The translations under genes were made by a program, and so were the position numbers. From a virus, in the IMG/VR virus record IMGVR_UViG_3300006176_000003, positions 1 through 39,698 of that record: a stretch of 39,698 nucleotides of DNA. One strand, written 5' to 3'. The stretch's first letter is position 1; each line of letters starts with the position of its first letter. Shown in pieces: positions 28,436-36,364 of this stretch. The notes below the pieces were generated by a model that searched no databases, was not told the DNA's origin, and saw only the letters and a program-made list of their open reading frames with translations.

Positions 28436-29842
28436 TTAGCGCGCCGCCCGTGCGGGCTGCGGGACGAGCCCGCGCTGCGCGGCCGACTGAGTGTCGGCAA
28501 CGGACCATGCCCCGAAGTAATCGGCACGGAGCTTCGCGAGCGTGATGCCCGCTTCGCGCAGCGCGATCCAATCGGACAGCTTGCGCGTCGAGTAAACCCG
28601 GCGCAGTCCGCTCGCGTTGATGACTTCGCGGATCGCCGTGCGGAAGTCCGCAAGCTCGATCAAGTCGCTGTCACGGAGCACGCCGCGCGCCCGCGCTCCC
28701 TCAAGCAATCCGGCTTCGTACTCGATGTCATAGTCAACGGTCATGAAATTGAGCCGATCAAGTGTCGCGGTGTCAAGCTCATTGCGGCCGACGTACACGC
28801 GCGAGCCCGTGCCCCAAGTGTTGACGGCTGCGATGAAATGGAAGTCAGCGTGCCGCACGACGCGCTCATTGCCGATGCGCTCGCTGCAAAACATGTGACC
28901 GTTCGCAAGCGCCGCGTTGAAAGCAAGCACGGTGTTCGCGTCCGCAGCGTCAAACTCGTCAGCGAGGTACACGCCGCCATTCTCATAGAAGTCAACGAAC
29001 GTGCTCGTGAGGTACACGAAACCGTTGCCATCGGCAGCGGGCTCGCGGCGACCCATAAGCTCATACTTCGCGGTTTCCTGACCGAAGCTGTCGAAACCGA
29101 ACCGCGCGCCGAACCGCTCAGCCGCGAGCGCTGCAATCGTTGACTTGCCGCAACCGGACGGGCCGACAAGCGCGTGATTCAAGCGGTAACCGCGATAATC
29201 GCGCGCGGTCATGCGCTGGCAAAGCTCGTCAAGCGCCGACTGCGGCACGAGCGAAGCGGCAACCGCAATCGCGTCGATGATGCGACCAAGCATCGCATCC
29301 TTTTGCGCTTCGTCCTCAAGCTGCGCGGCAGCCGCTTCCGCGATTGCGCGACCGATGCGCTGCGCCGTTAGGCGAGCTTCGTAATCGCGTGCAAGCTGCT
29401 CACGCTCCGCGTTACGCGCTGCGAGACCGGCAGCCGCTTGCGCTTGCGCCGCCGCAAACTCGGCAGCCGCAGCCGCCGCGCCCGCAGCCGCGTCATCATC
29501 AATCGCTGTCGTGTCGGCCGACTTCGCATCGGCGACGGTTTTAGCAAAGCGCTCCGCGTCGCTCGCGTTGAGCCCCGTGTCGCTGTCGCTGTCCACAACG
29601 GTTAGGGACGTTAGCAGCGACTTGCGCGGCGACTGCCGCACTAGGGTCACGTCGAGCACGGTGCCGAGCGCATGGTAGGGCATGTTCGCGGGCACAAAGC
29701 GCGCCGCGTTGCGGATGGGCTGCGAGCCCGTCGCGGCGTGAACCATTCCCCAAAGGCTGAGGGCCGAGTGTCCTTCGTGCGCTACCACAATGGCGCGACC
29801 CTTATACTGTCCGAGCGGGCTGTCGAGGCTTTTCCGTGTCAT
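28436..29842 (-). CDS. MoxR-like AAA+ ATPase with orphan N-terminal domain
   Basis: A 468-residue product (AGGAG before ATG). Domains: residues about 8-82, an orphan domain also found in the 108-residue protein at 11091-11417; about 115-185, an Ala/Glu-rich coiled-coil-like linker; about 215-440, an AAA+ module with Walker A GPSGCGKST (227-235), Walker B GGVYLADEFDAAD (DE 295-296), sensor 1 IAAVNTWGTG and LDRLNFMTVDYD. The MoxR/AAA_5 type remodels proteins, often with a VWA partner; the VWA-like gene follows. Target unknown. Confidence 0.88.
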   Translation of the reverse strand: MTRKSLDSPLGQYKGRAIVVAHEGHSALSLWGMVHAATGSQPIRNAARFVPANMPYHALGTVLDVTLVRQSPRKSLLTSLTVVDSDSDTGLNASDAERFAKTVADAKSADTTAIDDDAAAGAAAAAAEFAAAQAQAAAGLAARNAEREQLARDYEARLTAQRIGRAIAEAAAAQLEDEAQKDAMLGRIIDAIAVAASLVPQSALDELCQRMTARDYRGYRLNHALVGPSGCGKSTIAALAAERFGARFGFDSFGQETAKYELMGRREPAADGNGFVYLTSTFVDFYENGGVYLADEFDAADANTVLAFNAALANGHMFCSERIGNERVVRHADFHFIAAVNTWGTGSRVYVGRNELDTATLDRLNFMTVDYDIEYEAGLLEGARARGVLRDSDLIELADFRTAIREVINASGLRRVYSTRKLSDWIALREAGITLAKLRADYFGAWSVADTQSAAQRGLVPQPARAAR

Positions 29843-30080
29843 GGCTTCCTATCTCCTAGCGGTGGTCCGGTGTCTGCCGGGCTCGATGCTCACTCTGAGG
29901 CTAGCCCGTTAGCAAGTCAACCCCCGTTGCCACTCTGTTACAACCGTTACCAGCTTATGCGATCTGCGGGCCGTCCCGACTTCCGGGCAGGGTCGGTCAC
30001 CATGCCCCCGATCTCGTCGGCTCGCGCCGTGAGCTTACACCCGGCCGAGCCCGTTAGTACGCGCCGTCACCAACCTGTTA
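29843..30080. other. Control region upstream of the AAA+ gene
   Basis: No gene. It carries the AAA+ promoter (29892-29920). A terminator for the tail operon that ends at 30081 is expected here, but I see only weak GC-rich stems around 29970-29990. Confidence 0.55.
29892..29920 (-). promoter_or_regulatory. Promoter of the AAA+ gene
   Basis: Minus strand: TTGACT (29915-29920), 17-base spacer, CAGAGT (29892-29897), with a further CAGAGT at 29932-29937, 40 bases upstream. The following leader also resembles that of the VWA-like gene (GGTGGTC near CCTAG). Confidence 0.65.
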
Positions 30081-30638
30081 CTAACCGGCAAGCGTGAAAA
30101 GATTGCCGATCATGTTCGTTGACGGGCCGACGTTGCCCGCGACGGTAAAGACGGCAGCCGCGCCCGCGTAAAGCCATTGAGCTTGCACATGGTACGTCCC
30201 CGCGGGCATGGTCGCGTAGAGCACATACGCGCCGCTGCCGAGCGCGTTAGCGTTCGACGGGTCCATCCCGACGATGCCCGACTGTGCGGGGTTGCCGTTG
30301 ACATCGTTCGCCGGGGTAGTTGACGCAAAACTTGTCGTAAACACTACGCGAGTGATCGCGAAGGTTGACGTGCCCGAGACCCCGTAAAAGAGCCCGATGC
30401 TGCCGAGAAAGAGCACGGGCTGCGCGCGCGTAAGCGTAAACGCCCAATCGAACGGAGCCGTTGTAAAGCTCGCCCATGTCGCCGTGCCCGGAGTAAGCGA
30501 CTGCGATGCGGTCATCGCGATATTCGACCCTATGCTTGTGAGCGAGCCCGCTGTAAAGCTCTCGCGTCGCGTAAACCGCGCGTCAAGGTCCGCAAGCTGC
30601 TCCGCAAGACTGACGGGTCGCTTTTGACGGCTAGGCAC
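30081..30638 (-). CDS. Tail-tip protein, paralogue B
   Basis: A 185-residue product from GTG 30638. A short helical start (MPSRQKRPVSLAEQLADLDARF) is followed by a beta-sandwich-like body rich in Ser, Thr and Gly, ending LFTLAG. It has the same length, same start pattern and same end as the gene before it (30641-31198), so the two arose by tandem duplication. Last gene of the tail operon; a receptor-binding or tail-tip decoration role is inferred. Confidence 0.75.
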   Translation of the reverse strand: MPSRQKRPVSLAEQLADLDARFTRRESFTAGSLTSIGSNIAMTASQSLTPGTATWASFTTAPFDWAFTLTRAQPVLFLGSIGLFYGVSGTSTFAITRVVFTTSFASTTPANDVNGNPAQSGIVGMDPSNANALGSGAYVLYATMPAGTYHVQAQWLYAGAAAVFTVAGNVGPSTNMIGNLFTLAG

Positions 30639-30640
30639 GG

Positions 30641-31198
30641 TTAGCCCGCAAGCTGCATGACTAGGAACGTGACGTTAGCCGTGCCCGAAATCGGGCCGGG
30701 TACGTCAAAGCCGGTGGTCGCCCCGCCGTCGCAAAAGTATTGCAGCGCAAAGTACCATGAGCCCACGGCCGGTCCTGCGGGCAGCACGCCGCTAATAACG
30801 AACGTCGCCGACTGCGTTATGCCCGTGACATTCGCGACGGTTGCCATGCCCGACTGTAGCGGCACGCCGGTAATCGCATCGGCTTGCACGGGTCCGTCGT
30901 TATTGAGGCACGCGAAGCGCGCACACACATACGATGATGTGCCCGTCGCGCTGCCGTAGAATTGCCCCACCGTGCAGTAAGCGAGAATCGGGATCGGCCG
31001 GATGGTCGGTGACACGACAGCGTAATTGAAAGCGACGTTAGCCCACGACGCGCTAAAGCCCATCGCGGAGTTTGCGCCCGTGCTTGACACGAGCACCGTT
31101 GCGCCGTTCGCCGGGAAGGTCTCAAGTTTTGTCGCGCGCGCTTGCAACGCTGCGATTTCTTCCGCGACACTCGTGCGCCGCTTTTGGATACTAGGCAT
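30641..31198 (-). CDS. Tail-tip protein, paralogue A
   Basis: A 185-residue product starting in the stop of the preceding gene (TAATG). Start MPSIQKRRTSVAEEIAALQARATKLETF, body beta-rich (GFSASWANVAFNYAVVSP, GQFYGSATGTSSYVCARFACL), end FLVMQLAG. The N-terminal helix probably docks on the baseplate, and the body may bind the host surface. The two paralogues share the start and the end much more than the middle, which suggests diversifying receptor contacts. Confidence 0.75.
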   Translation of the reverse strand: MPSIQKRRTSVAEEIAALQARATKLETFPANGATVLVSSTGANSAMGFSASWANVAFNYAVVSPTIRPIPILAYCTVGQFYGSATGTSSYVCARFACLNNDGPVQADAITGVPLQSGMATVANVTGITQSATFVISGVLPAGPAVGSWYFALQYFCDGGATTGFDVPGPISGTANVTFLVMQLAG

Positions 31199-32298
31199 TA
31201 CGCGATGTTACTTGACAACGGGTCGCCGAAAGTAACCTTGACAATCTCGGGACTGTTCGCAGTCTGCGGCACCACGTCGTAACCGATGATGCGCTGATAG
31301 AGAATCGTGCCCGTTGGGTAAAGCGGGTCCGTTATGCGGATGGCAACTTCGTCGCCCGTGTCAACGCCGCTGCCGTACCATGACGAGCCGAGAATGACAG
31401 CGCTAAAGACCATTGACGAGCCGCCATGCGAGCGCGTCTGTGCCTCTGCAACCGCGTAAGCGTTGACCGCCGCTTGTGTCGCAAGGTTGCCGTCGTTTAC
31501 AACGGCTTGCAGCTTCATGTAGCCGGGGATCGGTGTCGCTTTGCTCGCTTGCAGTAACGTCAGCCCCGCGCCCGCGCCGGTCACGATAAGCTCCGTTGCA
31601 AACTCGCCTTGCTGCGCGTTACGCGACAGCGCGAGCGCCGCAAGGTCTCCGGGGTAATCCCATTGCACGCCGGTCTGAATCGCGTTACGCCCGCGACGCG
31701 GAGCGCTCACGATAAAGCACACTTGCGGGTTGCCGTTCGCGTCAACGCCGCGCACGTCAAAGCTCCAATCTATGCCGCCCGGATTCTGCGCGACGTAGCC
31801 CGTGAGCAAGTCAGCGACGCAATGCTGTTCGTAAGCGTTGAAAGTGCCCGTAAGCGTTGTGCCGGTCAGCGTGATCGCCGTCGTGATTGTCGGACCGCCA
31901 TCGGCGAAAACTTGCGTCACCCAATCGTAAGCAAGGTTTGCAACGTCATCGCTGTAGCTGACGGCCGCATGTATGAACCGCGCCGAAAGATAGCTCCCCA
32001 TTTCGGAACCGCTTATGTCGAGCGTCGCGCTCGCGCTGTCGTAATCGTGAGCCCATAGCAGCCCGGTCCAATCGGGCACGCCGTCGCGGTAGCACACGAG
32101 CGACGCGAAGCCCGGTTCAAGCGCGTTGTTCGTTAGCAGCTTGAGCTTTTTGATGTTCGGATCGCTGAGCAAGATGTTGCCCTCGCACACGCCGTTATCG
32201 TTGAGCACGCGCGAGTGATGATAGTCCGCGACCGGAAGCTCCGCAATGGGTACGTTTGTCAGCGCGTTAGTCGCAACGAGTACATGCTTGCCGCTCAT
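31198..32298 (-). CDS. Baseplate / tail hub-like minor tail protein
   Basis: A 366-residue product. Its sequence (VLNDNGVCEGNILLSDPNIKKLKLL, WTGLLWAHDYDSASATLDISGSEMGSYL, then DTGDEVAIRITDP and a last IIGYDVVPQTANSPEIVKVTFGDP) resembles Gp37-type baseplate proteins of actinophage siphoviruses, which form the hub under the distal tail protein. It lies directly after the Dit-like gene as in that order. Confidence 0.75.
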   Translation of the reverse strand: MSGKHVLVATNALTNVPIAELPVADYHHSRVLNDNGVCEGNILLSDPNIKKLKLLTNNALEPGFASLVCYRDGVPDWTGLLWAHDYDSASATLDISGSEMGSYLSARFIHAAVSYSDDVANLAYDWVTQVFADGGPTITTAITLTGTTLTGTFNAYEQHCVADLLTGYVAQNPGGIDWSFDVRGVDANGNPQVCFIVSAPRRGRNAIQTGVQWDYPGDLAALALSRNAQQGEFATELIVTGAGAGLTLLQASKATPIPGYMKLQAVVNDGNLATQAAVNAYAVAEAQTRSHGGSSMVFSAVILGSSWYGSGVDTGDEVAIRITDPLYPTGTILYQRIIGYDVVPQTANSPEIVKVTFGDPLSSNIA

Positions 32299-32299
32299 G

Positions 32300-33166
32300 C
32301 TAGAGCCACGCGGATTGCCAGCTTATCGTAAGCTGCGAGCCCGTAAGCGTCGAGTTTGCGGTGTACTGTACGGTCGTGTAGCCCGGCGCGAGCGTCCACC
32401 ATGACGAGCCCGCGCTAAGCAAGCCGCGCTCATTCGTTGTGCCGTTGAGGATCGCCGTGTGCGCGTGCATGTCCACAACGAACACGTCGCCGACGCCGAG
32501 CGTGAGCCCGGAAAACGTGAGGTATTGCCCGGTCGTGACGTTCGTAAATGTCGGGTTAGTAACGGGTCCGGCAAGCGACAGCACGGGCCGGGTCTCGATG
32601 TTGCCCGCGTTCTGAATCGACGCGGTGCCGACGTTCGATGACGAGCCCCACGAAGTCGGCCATACAATCGGCCAGCCAGCGCCCGCGTTGTAAAGCGGAA
32701 GCGGCACGATGGTCGTCTGTGTCGTGCTGTCGTAAATCTTCGGATCGGTCGCCCAAAACGTCACGCTCGCCGTCGCGAAGTGCCGCGTGTAAGGGTAGTC
32801 CACCACTAGCTGACGGTCGCTGACGCGCACGTTGCTCTGACGCGATGCCTGAGCCCATCCGGGCAAGCACACGGCAAACGGAAGCTCTGTATCCGGTTGC
32901 GTTTGCATCGCAGCCGTAAACGCGTCGATGGTCGTGCGAAAGCTCGTGTCAGAGCCGGTCGTGTCGCTGATTTCAACGCTCAGCACAAGCTCGCGGCCGG
33001 TCGAAAAGTAAGACCCCTGATACTGCCCCCAATCGCGCAGCCGGTCGATGTCCGATTGATTGATTGTCGGGAGCGCGTCAAAGCCCGTAAGCGACACAAT
33101 GTCGATGTTCGTTTGATCGCCCATCGTGAGCCCGTTGAAACTTACCTGATATGCGGCGAGCGTCAT
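32300..33166 (-). CDS. Distal tail protein (Dit-like)
   Basis: A 288-residue product starting in the tape-measure stop (TAATG). N-terminal part: YQVSFNGLTMGDQTNIDIVSLTGFDALPTI, then DRLRDWGQYQGSYFSTGRELVLSVEIS, FRTTIDAFTAAMQ and YPYTRHFATASVTFWATDPKIY, which is the Dit/Sipho_tail pattern; C-terminal half is a galectin-like beta domain. It forms the ring connecting tube and baseplate. Position after the tape measure is canonical. Confidence 0.88.
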   Translation of the reverse strand: MTLAAYQVSFNGLTMGDQTNIDIVSLTGFDALPTINQSDIDRLRDWGQYQGSYFSTGRELVLSVEISDTTGSDTSFRTTIDAFTAAMQTQPDTELPFAVCLPGWAQASRQSNVRVSDRQLVVDYPYTRHFATASVTFWATDPKIYDSTTQTTIVPLPLYNAGAGWPIVWPTSWGSSSNVGTASIQNAGNIETRPVLSLAGPVTNPTFTNVTTGQYLTFSGLTLGVGDVFVVDMHAHTAILNGTTNERGLLSAGSSWWTLAPGYTTVQYTANSTLTGSQLTISWQSAWL

Positions 33167-34932
33167 TAGATTGCGGTGACCCCACTAGTGCGCAAACCCT
33201 TGAGCACGGCGCGGTTTATCGCGTCCGGGGTTGCTTGTGTCTGTATGTACTGTGTAATGCTTACGCCCTTGCCGCCCGCGCCGCCCATCATGCCGCCCGG
33301 ATTCGTGCGCCAGTTTTTCGGAAGCGGCACAATCGCTTCGTCCTGGTTTTTGTCGCCCACGACGGCAAGCTGTCCACCGCTTGAGCCGAGCGCGATGCCG
33401 CCCGTGTAAAGATGCGGCACGGGGATTTGCGGAATGTTGAAACCGATTCCGAAGGTCTTACCGCCAATAAGCGGCACCCATCCGGGTATCGCGATATTGA
33501 AATGGATATGGTTTAGCAAGCCGGTCACGAAGTTGATCGCGGTTATAAGCAAGTCCCACGGCGCGAGCAAGATGTTCGCAACGGGCTTCATGACCGCAAC
33601 GATGTCGCCGACCGCTGTCTTGATGAAAGAGACAACGAAGCTAAAGACAGAGTTGACAATATCTCGAAAGCCCTTGATGTGCGTGTAAGCGAGCACGAAA
33701 CCGCCGACAAGGATCGCGATGGCAGCCACCACGAGCATGATCGGGTTCGCATCCATCGTGCCGTTGAGTAACACTTGCACGAGCGCGAAAGCCTTAGTAA
33801 CGCCGGTAATGGTCTCGGTGATGACCTTGTAGGCGACGAACGCCGCAATAACGGTGCCGATGACCGGCGCGATTACGTCGAGATGTTGCATGAGGAAGCT
33901 AAGGAAGCTGAGCAAGTCGCCGATGACCTTGAGCACGATAGGCATGACCTTCGCGCCAGCTTCGTTTAGGTGCGCGTTGAAAATCTCCCATTGCACGCCC
34001 AAGTCCTTGACGTGCGCTTTCGCTTGCCCGCCGACCTTTTTGTCAAGCGCGTCATGTATCACGCCCAAGTTGTGCGTCTTGACCCATGCCGCGTCGAGCG
34101 TCGTATTGAGCTTATCCTGTATCGTCTTGAGCGCGATTTGCGCGCCGCCCAATGTCGTTGACGCTGCGCCCGCTTGCTTACTCTCGGGTCCGTACTTTTT
34201 GATCGCCGCCGTGAGCTTTTCCTGATCCAAGTGCACGGTCCGTTGCGCTTTCGCGAGCGTGTTATGCGCGGCAGTAAGCGCGGTGAATGTCGGCAGCGCG
34301 ACAATGCCGACCACTCCAAACTCTTTCAAGCCGCGTGCCGCGCCGTTGATGCCCTTCGTAATCACTTGCGTCGCGGTTGCAAGGTCGATGCCCTTAGCGC
34401 GCGCCAAGTCCTCGACTTGCGGAAGCTGCGCGAGCGCTTGCGCGGTCGTGAGCCCCGCCATTGTCATGTTCGCGAGCGCCGACGTTACTGCGCTTCCCTC
34501 AAAGCCCAAATCCTCGCCCGCTTGCTGAGCCTTGCGCAGCGCAGCCTCAAAAACGGGTGTGTCCTTTTCGCCCGCGTCGCGCATCGCGGTCTTGAGCGTT
34601 ACGGTCGCGTCGTGCAGCCTATTCCATTCGTCGTAAACGCCGTGTGCGACAAGCGCAACCGCGCCGAATCCCGCGATGATTGCACCTTGCCCGAGCGACA
34701 GCCCCGTAAAGGATTGCAGCATCCCGCTCGTGCCTTTCGACATGTCCTTTTCGGCTTTTTCGGCACTCTTGCCGATGCCGCCCATGCTGCTCTCGGCTTC
34801 CTTGCCAGCCTTGCCGAGCTTACCCGTTGAGCCTAGCTCGCTTTCGGCTGTCGCTCCCACGCGCGCAAGTCCCGCCTCTGCACTCGCGGTGCTCGCGATA
34901 ATGCGAAGGTCAATAACCGTATCGGCAGCCAT
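33166..34932 (-). CDS. Tape measure protein
   Basis: A 588-residue product that sets tail length. N-terminal coiled-coil/Ala-Glu-Lys-rich part, a central helical part (AQALAQLPQVEDLARAKGIDLATATQVITKGINGAARG), hydrophobic segments around residues 340-450 (VIAPVIGTVIAAFVAYKVI, PIMLVVAAIAILVGGFVLAYT) and a Gly-rich C-terminus. At about 1.5 angstrom per residue this predicts a tail near 90 nm, if the whole chain is used. No SD; TAAACT 6 bases before ATG. It follows the G/G-T frameshift genes, as usual. Confidence 0.95.
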   Translation of the reverse strand: MAADTVIDLRIIASTASAEAGLARVGATAESELGSTGKLGKAGKEAESSMGGIGKSAEKAEKDMSKGTSGMLQSFTGLSLGQGAIIAGFGAVALVAHGVYDEWNRLHDATVTLKTAMRDAGEKDTPVFEAALRKAQQAGEDLGFEGSAVTSALANMTMAGLTTAQALAQLPQVEDLARAKGIDLATATQVITKGINGAARGLKEFGVVGIVALPTFTALTAAHNTLAKAQRTVHLDQEKLTAAIKKYGPESKQAGAASTTLGGAQIALKTIQDKLNTTLDAAWVKTHNLGVIHDALDKKVGGQAKAHVKDLGVQWEIFNAHLNEAGAKVMPIVLKVIGDLLSFLSFLMQHLDVIAPVIGTVIAAFVAYKVITETITGVTKAFALVQVLLNGTMDANPIMLVVAAIAILVGGFVLAYTHIKGFRDIVNSVFSFVVSFIKTAVGDIVAVMKPVANILLAPWDLLITAINFVTGLLNHIHFNIAIPGWVPLIGGKTFGIGFNIPQIPVPHLYTGGIALGSSGGQLAVVGDKNQDEAIVPLPKNWRTNPGGMMGGAGGKGVSITQYIQTQATPDAINRAVLKGLRTSGVTAI

Positions 34933-34963
34933 GAATCAAGTTTACCGTGCGGGGTGTGCTAGA

Positions 34964-35454
34964 TTAGCGCCGCTTGAGTTTGTCGGCTTCCTTAGCCTCA
35001 GCCTCTAGCGCTTCGTTCATGTAATCGACCATGCCGACAAGGTAGCGCCAGCGTAAGCGCCGAATGTCAAGCGGTGACGCGCCGTAAAACTTGACAAGCT
35101 GCGCAAGCTGTCGCGGCGACGGTACTACGCTTTGGTCTTTCCCCGCGCGCTGAGCCCGGCGCGACGCGGCTGCGCTAAAGGGTCGGGCTTCCCCTGCGCG
35201 GGTGTCTTGTGCCCGATGTCAACGGCAAGCGAGCGCAAGCCCGGCATGGTCGCAAACGTCATGTTCGCGTTGCCGGGTGTCTGTCGCAGTTTCCAAAGCA
35301 CGAACGCGCGAATGGTGCGAAACGAAAGCTCGCCGCTCTCAAACTCGCGCGCAATCGGATGACCGGCAAGCGCCTCGATTTCCTCAAGCTGCTCCCAATC
35401 AATGTCGTCAAGGTCGATAGTAAGCGCGGTGCTCGTCACTTCGTCAGTCATCAT
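34964..35454 (-). CDS. Tail assembly chaperone G-T fusion by -1 frameshift
   Basis: Ribosomes reading gene G can slip at GGGAAAG (35137-35143), phased G GGA AAG, into the -1 frame. That frame stays open from 35137 for 57 codons (start DQSVVPSPRQLAQLVKFYG, then RWRYLVGMVDYMNEALEAEAKEADKL) to TAA 34964-34966, giving about 163 residues. The heptamer is the one used by phage lambda G/GT. The T part has the usual helical, charged end. The frame is seen; slippage is inferred from family and sequence. Confidence 0.88.
35125..35454 (-). CDS. Tail assembly chaperone G
   Basis: A 109-residue acidic product that keeps the tape measure soluble during tail assembly. Pattern: LDDIDWEQLEEIEALAGHPIAREFESG, LSFRTIRAFVLWKLRQT, then a Pro/Arg-rich end holding the slippery site three codons before the stop. 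GAGGA precedes ATG 35454 closely and ATG 35451 by 5 bases, so the latter may be the real start. It lies directly upstream of the tape measure, the canonical place. Confidence 0.9.
   Translation of the reverse strand: MMTDEVTSTALTIDLDDIDWEQLEEIEALAGHPIAREFESGELSFRTIRAFVLWKLRQTPGNANMTFATMPGLRSLAVDIGHKTPAQGKPDPLAQPRRAGLSARGKTKA
35137..35143 (-). other. -1 ribosomal slippery heptamer GGGAAAG
   Basis: Minus-strand heptamer phased as G GGA AAG in gene G, identical to the lambda G-T slip site. Re-pairing gives GGG AAA and then reads the T frame. Confidence 0.85.
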
Positions 35455-35501
35455 GTCCTCGGTGTGTGATTTGTGCGCGCGCAGCGCTACCGTTTAGCAT
35501 A

Positions 35502-35912
35502 TCATTCCGCAGCTTCCGCGAGCGCTGCGATCACCGCACGCGTGTATTCCTCCATGATCTGCGGCTCGATTGCCTCGATGCGATCCATAACCGGGTCGTA
35601 CATGCGCTTATAACGCCCCTTCCGACCGAAAAACTGCGGCCGAGCATACGGTAACGCGACGCCGCGCCCGACTTGCACATGAGCGATACGCTGCGACGCG
35701 AGACCGCGCACGGAGCCCGCGAGCGCGCCCGGATGCTTGTCGCGGTCGCTCGTCTTGCCGTGCGGTATCGCGCTCGCGACCACGGCCGCAACGTCATCGG
35801 CCGCAACCTTGCTCGCGACCGTAAGCTGAGCCGGTAGCGTCTTGCCGCCCACGGACCGAAGGTAGCGCAAAAACTTGCCGAGCCCCTGAGCCTCTATAAC
35901 GGTCTGTGTCAT
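35502..35912 (-). CDS. HK97 gp10-like neck/minor tail protein
   Basis: A 136-residue product with the gp10 pattern: RSVGGKTLPAQLTVASKVAADDVAAVV, then HPGALAGSVRGLASQRIAHVQVG, ALPYARPQFFGRKGRYKRM and a helical end. Such proteins take part in head-tail joining. It usually precedes the tail terminator; here it follows the major tail protein, an unusual order. No SD; TAAACT 6 bases before ATG, and a TGAGATCAAA motif at 35960-35969 upstream. Confidence 0.8.
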   Translation of the reverse strand: MTQTVIEAQGLGKFLRYLRSVGGKTLPAQLTVASKVAADDVAAVVASAIPHGKTSDRDKHPGALAGSVRGLASQRIAHVQVGRGVALPYARPQFFGRKGRYKRMYDPVMDRIEAIEPQIMEEYTRAVIAALAEAAE

Positions 35913-35959
35913 GGGTTTAGTTTACTGCGGACGGTTACCGGGTCATGCGGGCAAGCCGT

Positions 35960-35969
35960 TGAGATCAAA
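35960..35969 (+). promoter_or_regulatory. TGAGATCAAA motif in the tail operon
   Basis: Exact copy of the dispersed motif in the 66-base gap between the nuclease gene and the gp10-like gene, about 36 bases upstream of the latter's -10-like box. Confidence 0.45.
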
Positions 35970-35978
35970 GGTTTACCG

Positions 35979-36335
35979 CTACGGACGGCCATCGCCGACA
36001 AGTACATGATCGCGCGCATCGCGAGTTTGGGTAACGCCGCCCTCGCGGAGCGCTAAAGCGGCGACTTGCTCATAGGAAAGCGCGAACCATTCGCCGTGAT
36101 GCCAAGCCCCGCCCGGTTGCCCGATGCGGTGCTCCATGTGAAGCGCAATCTCGCAATCGCCGGGTATAACCGCCCAAAGCGCGAGCATGATCGGCGAGCC
36201 TATTTGGAGCGTGCGCATCCGCTGCGCTAGGTCATGCGTGCGACCGATCTTGACTAAGCCCGTAAATGTGTCAGCGCCGACAAAATAGGTCACCATTTCA
36301 GCGCGGGCGCGTTGATGCGGTAGCAGGGTATCCAC
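35979..36335 (-). CDS. T5orf172/MUG113-type GIY-YIG nuclease-like protein
   Basis: A 118-residue product. VTYFVGADTFTGLVKIGRTHDLAQRMRTLQ and GEWFALSYEQVAAL with an intervening HMEHRIG fit the T5orf172/MUG113 domain, a GIY-YIG relative: KIGRT, R in QRM and E in EHR/GEW are the expected catalytic positions. GTG 36335 is supported by TAGGCT 7 bases upstream. It is inserted in the tail genes between the major tail protein and gp10-like genes, behaving like a free-standing mobile nuclease. Confidence 0.8.
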   Translation of the reverse strand: MDTLLPHQRARAEMVTYFVGADTFTGLVKIGRTHDLAQRMRTLQIGSPIMLALWAVIPGDCEIALHMEHRIGQPGGAWHHGEWFALSYEQVAALALREGGVTQTRDARDHVLVGDGRP

Positions 36336-36364
36336 TCCCGCGAGCCTAACAGACAGCGGGCCGA

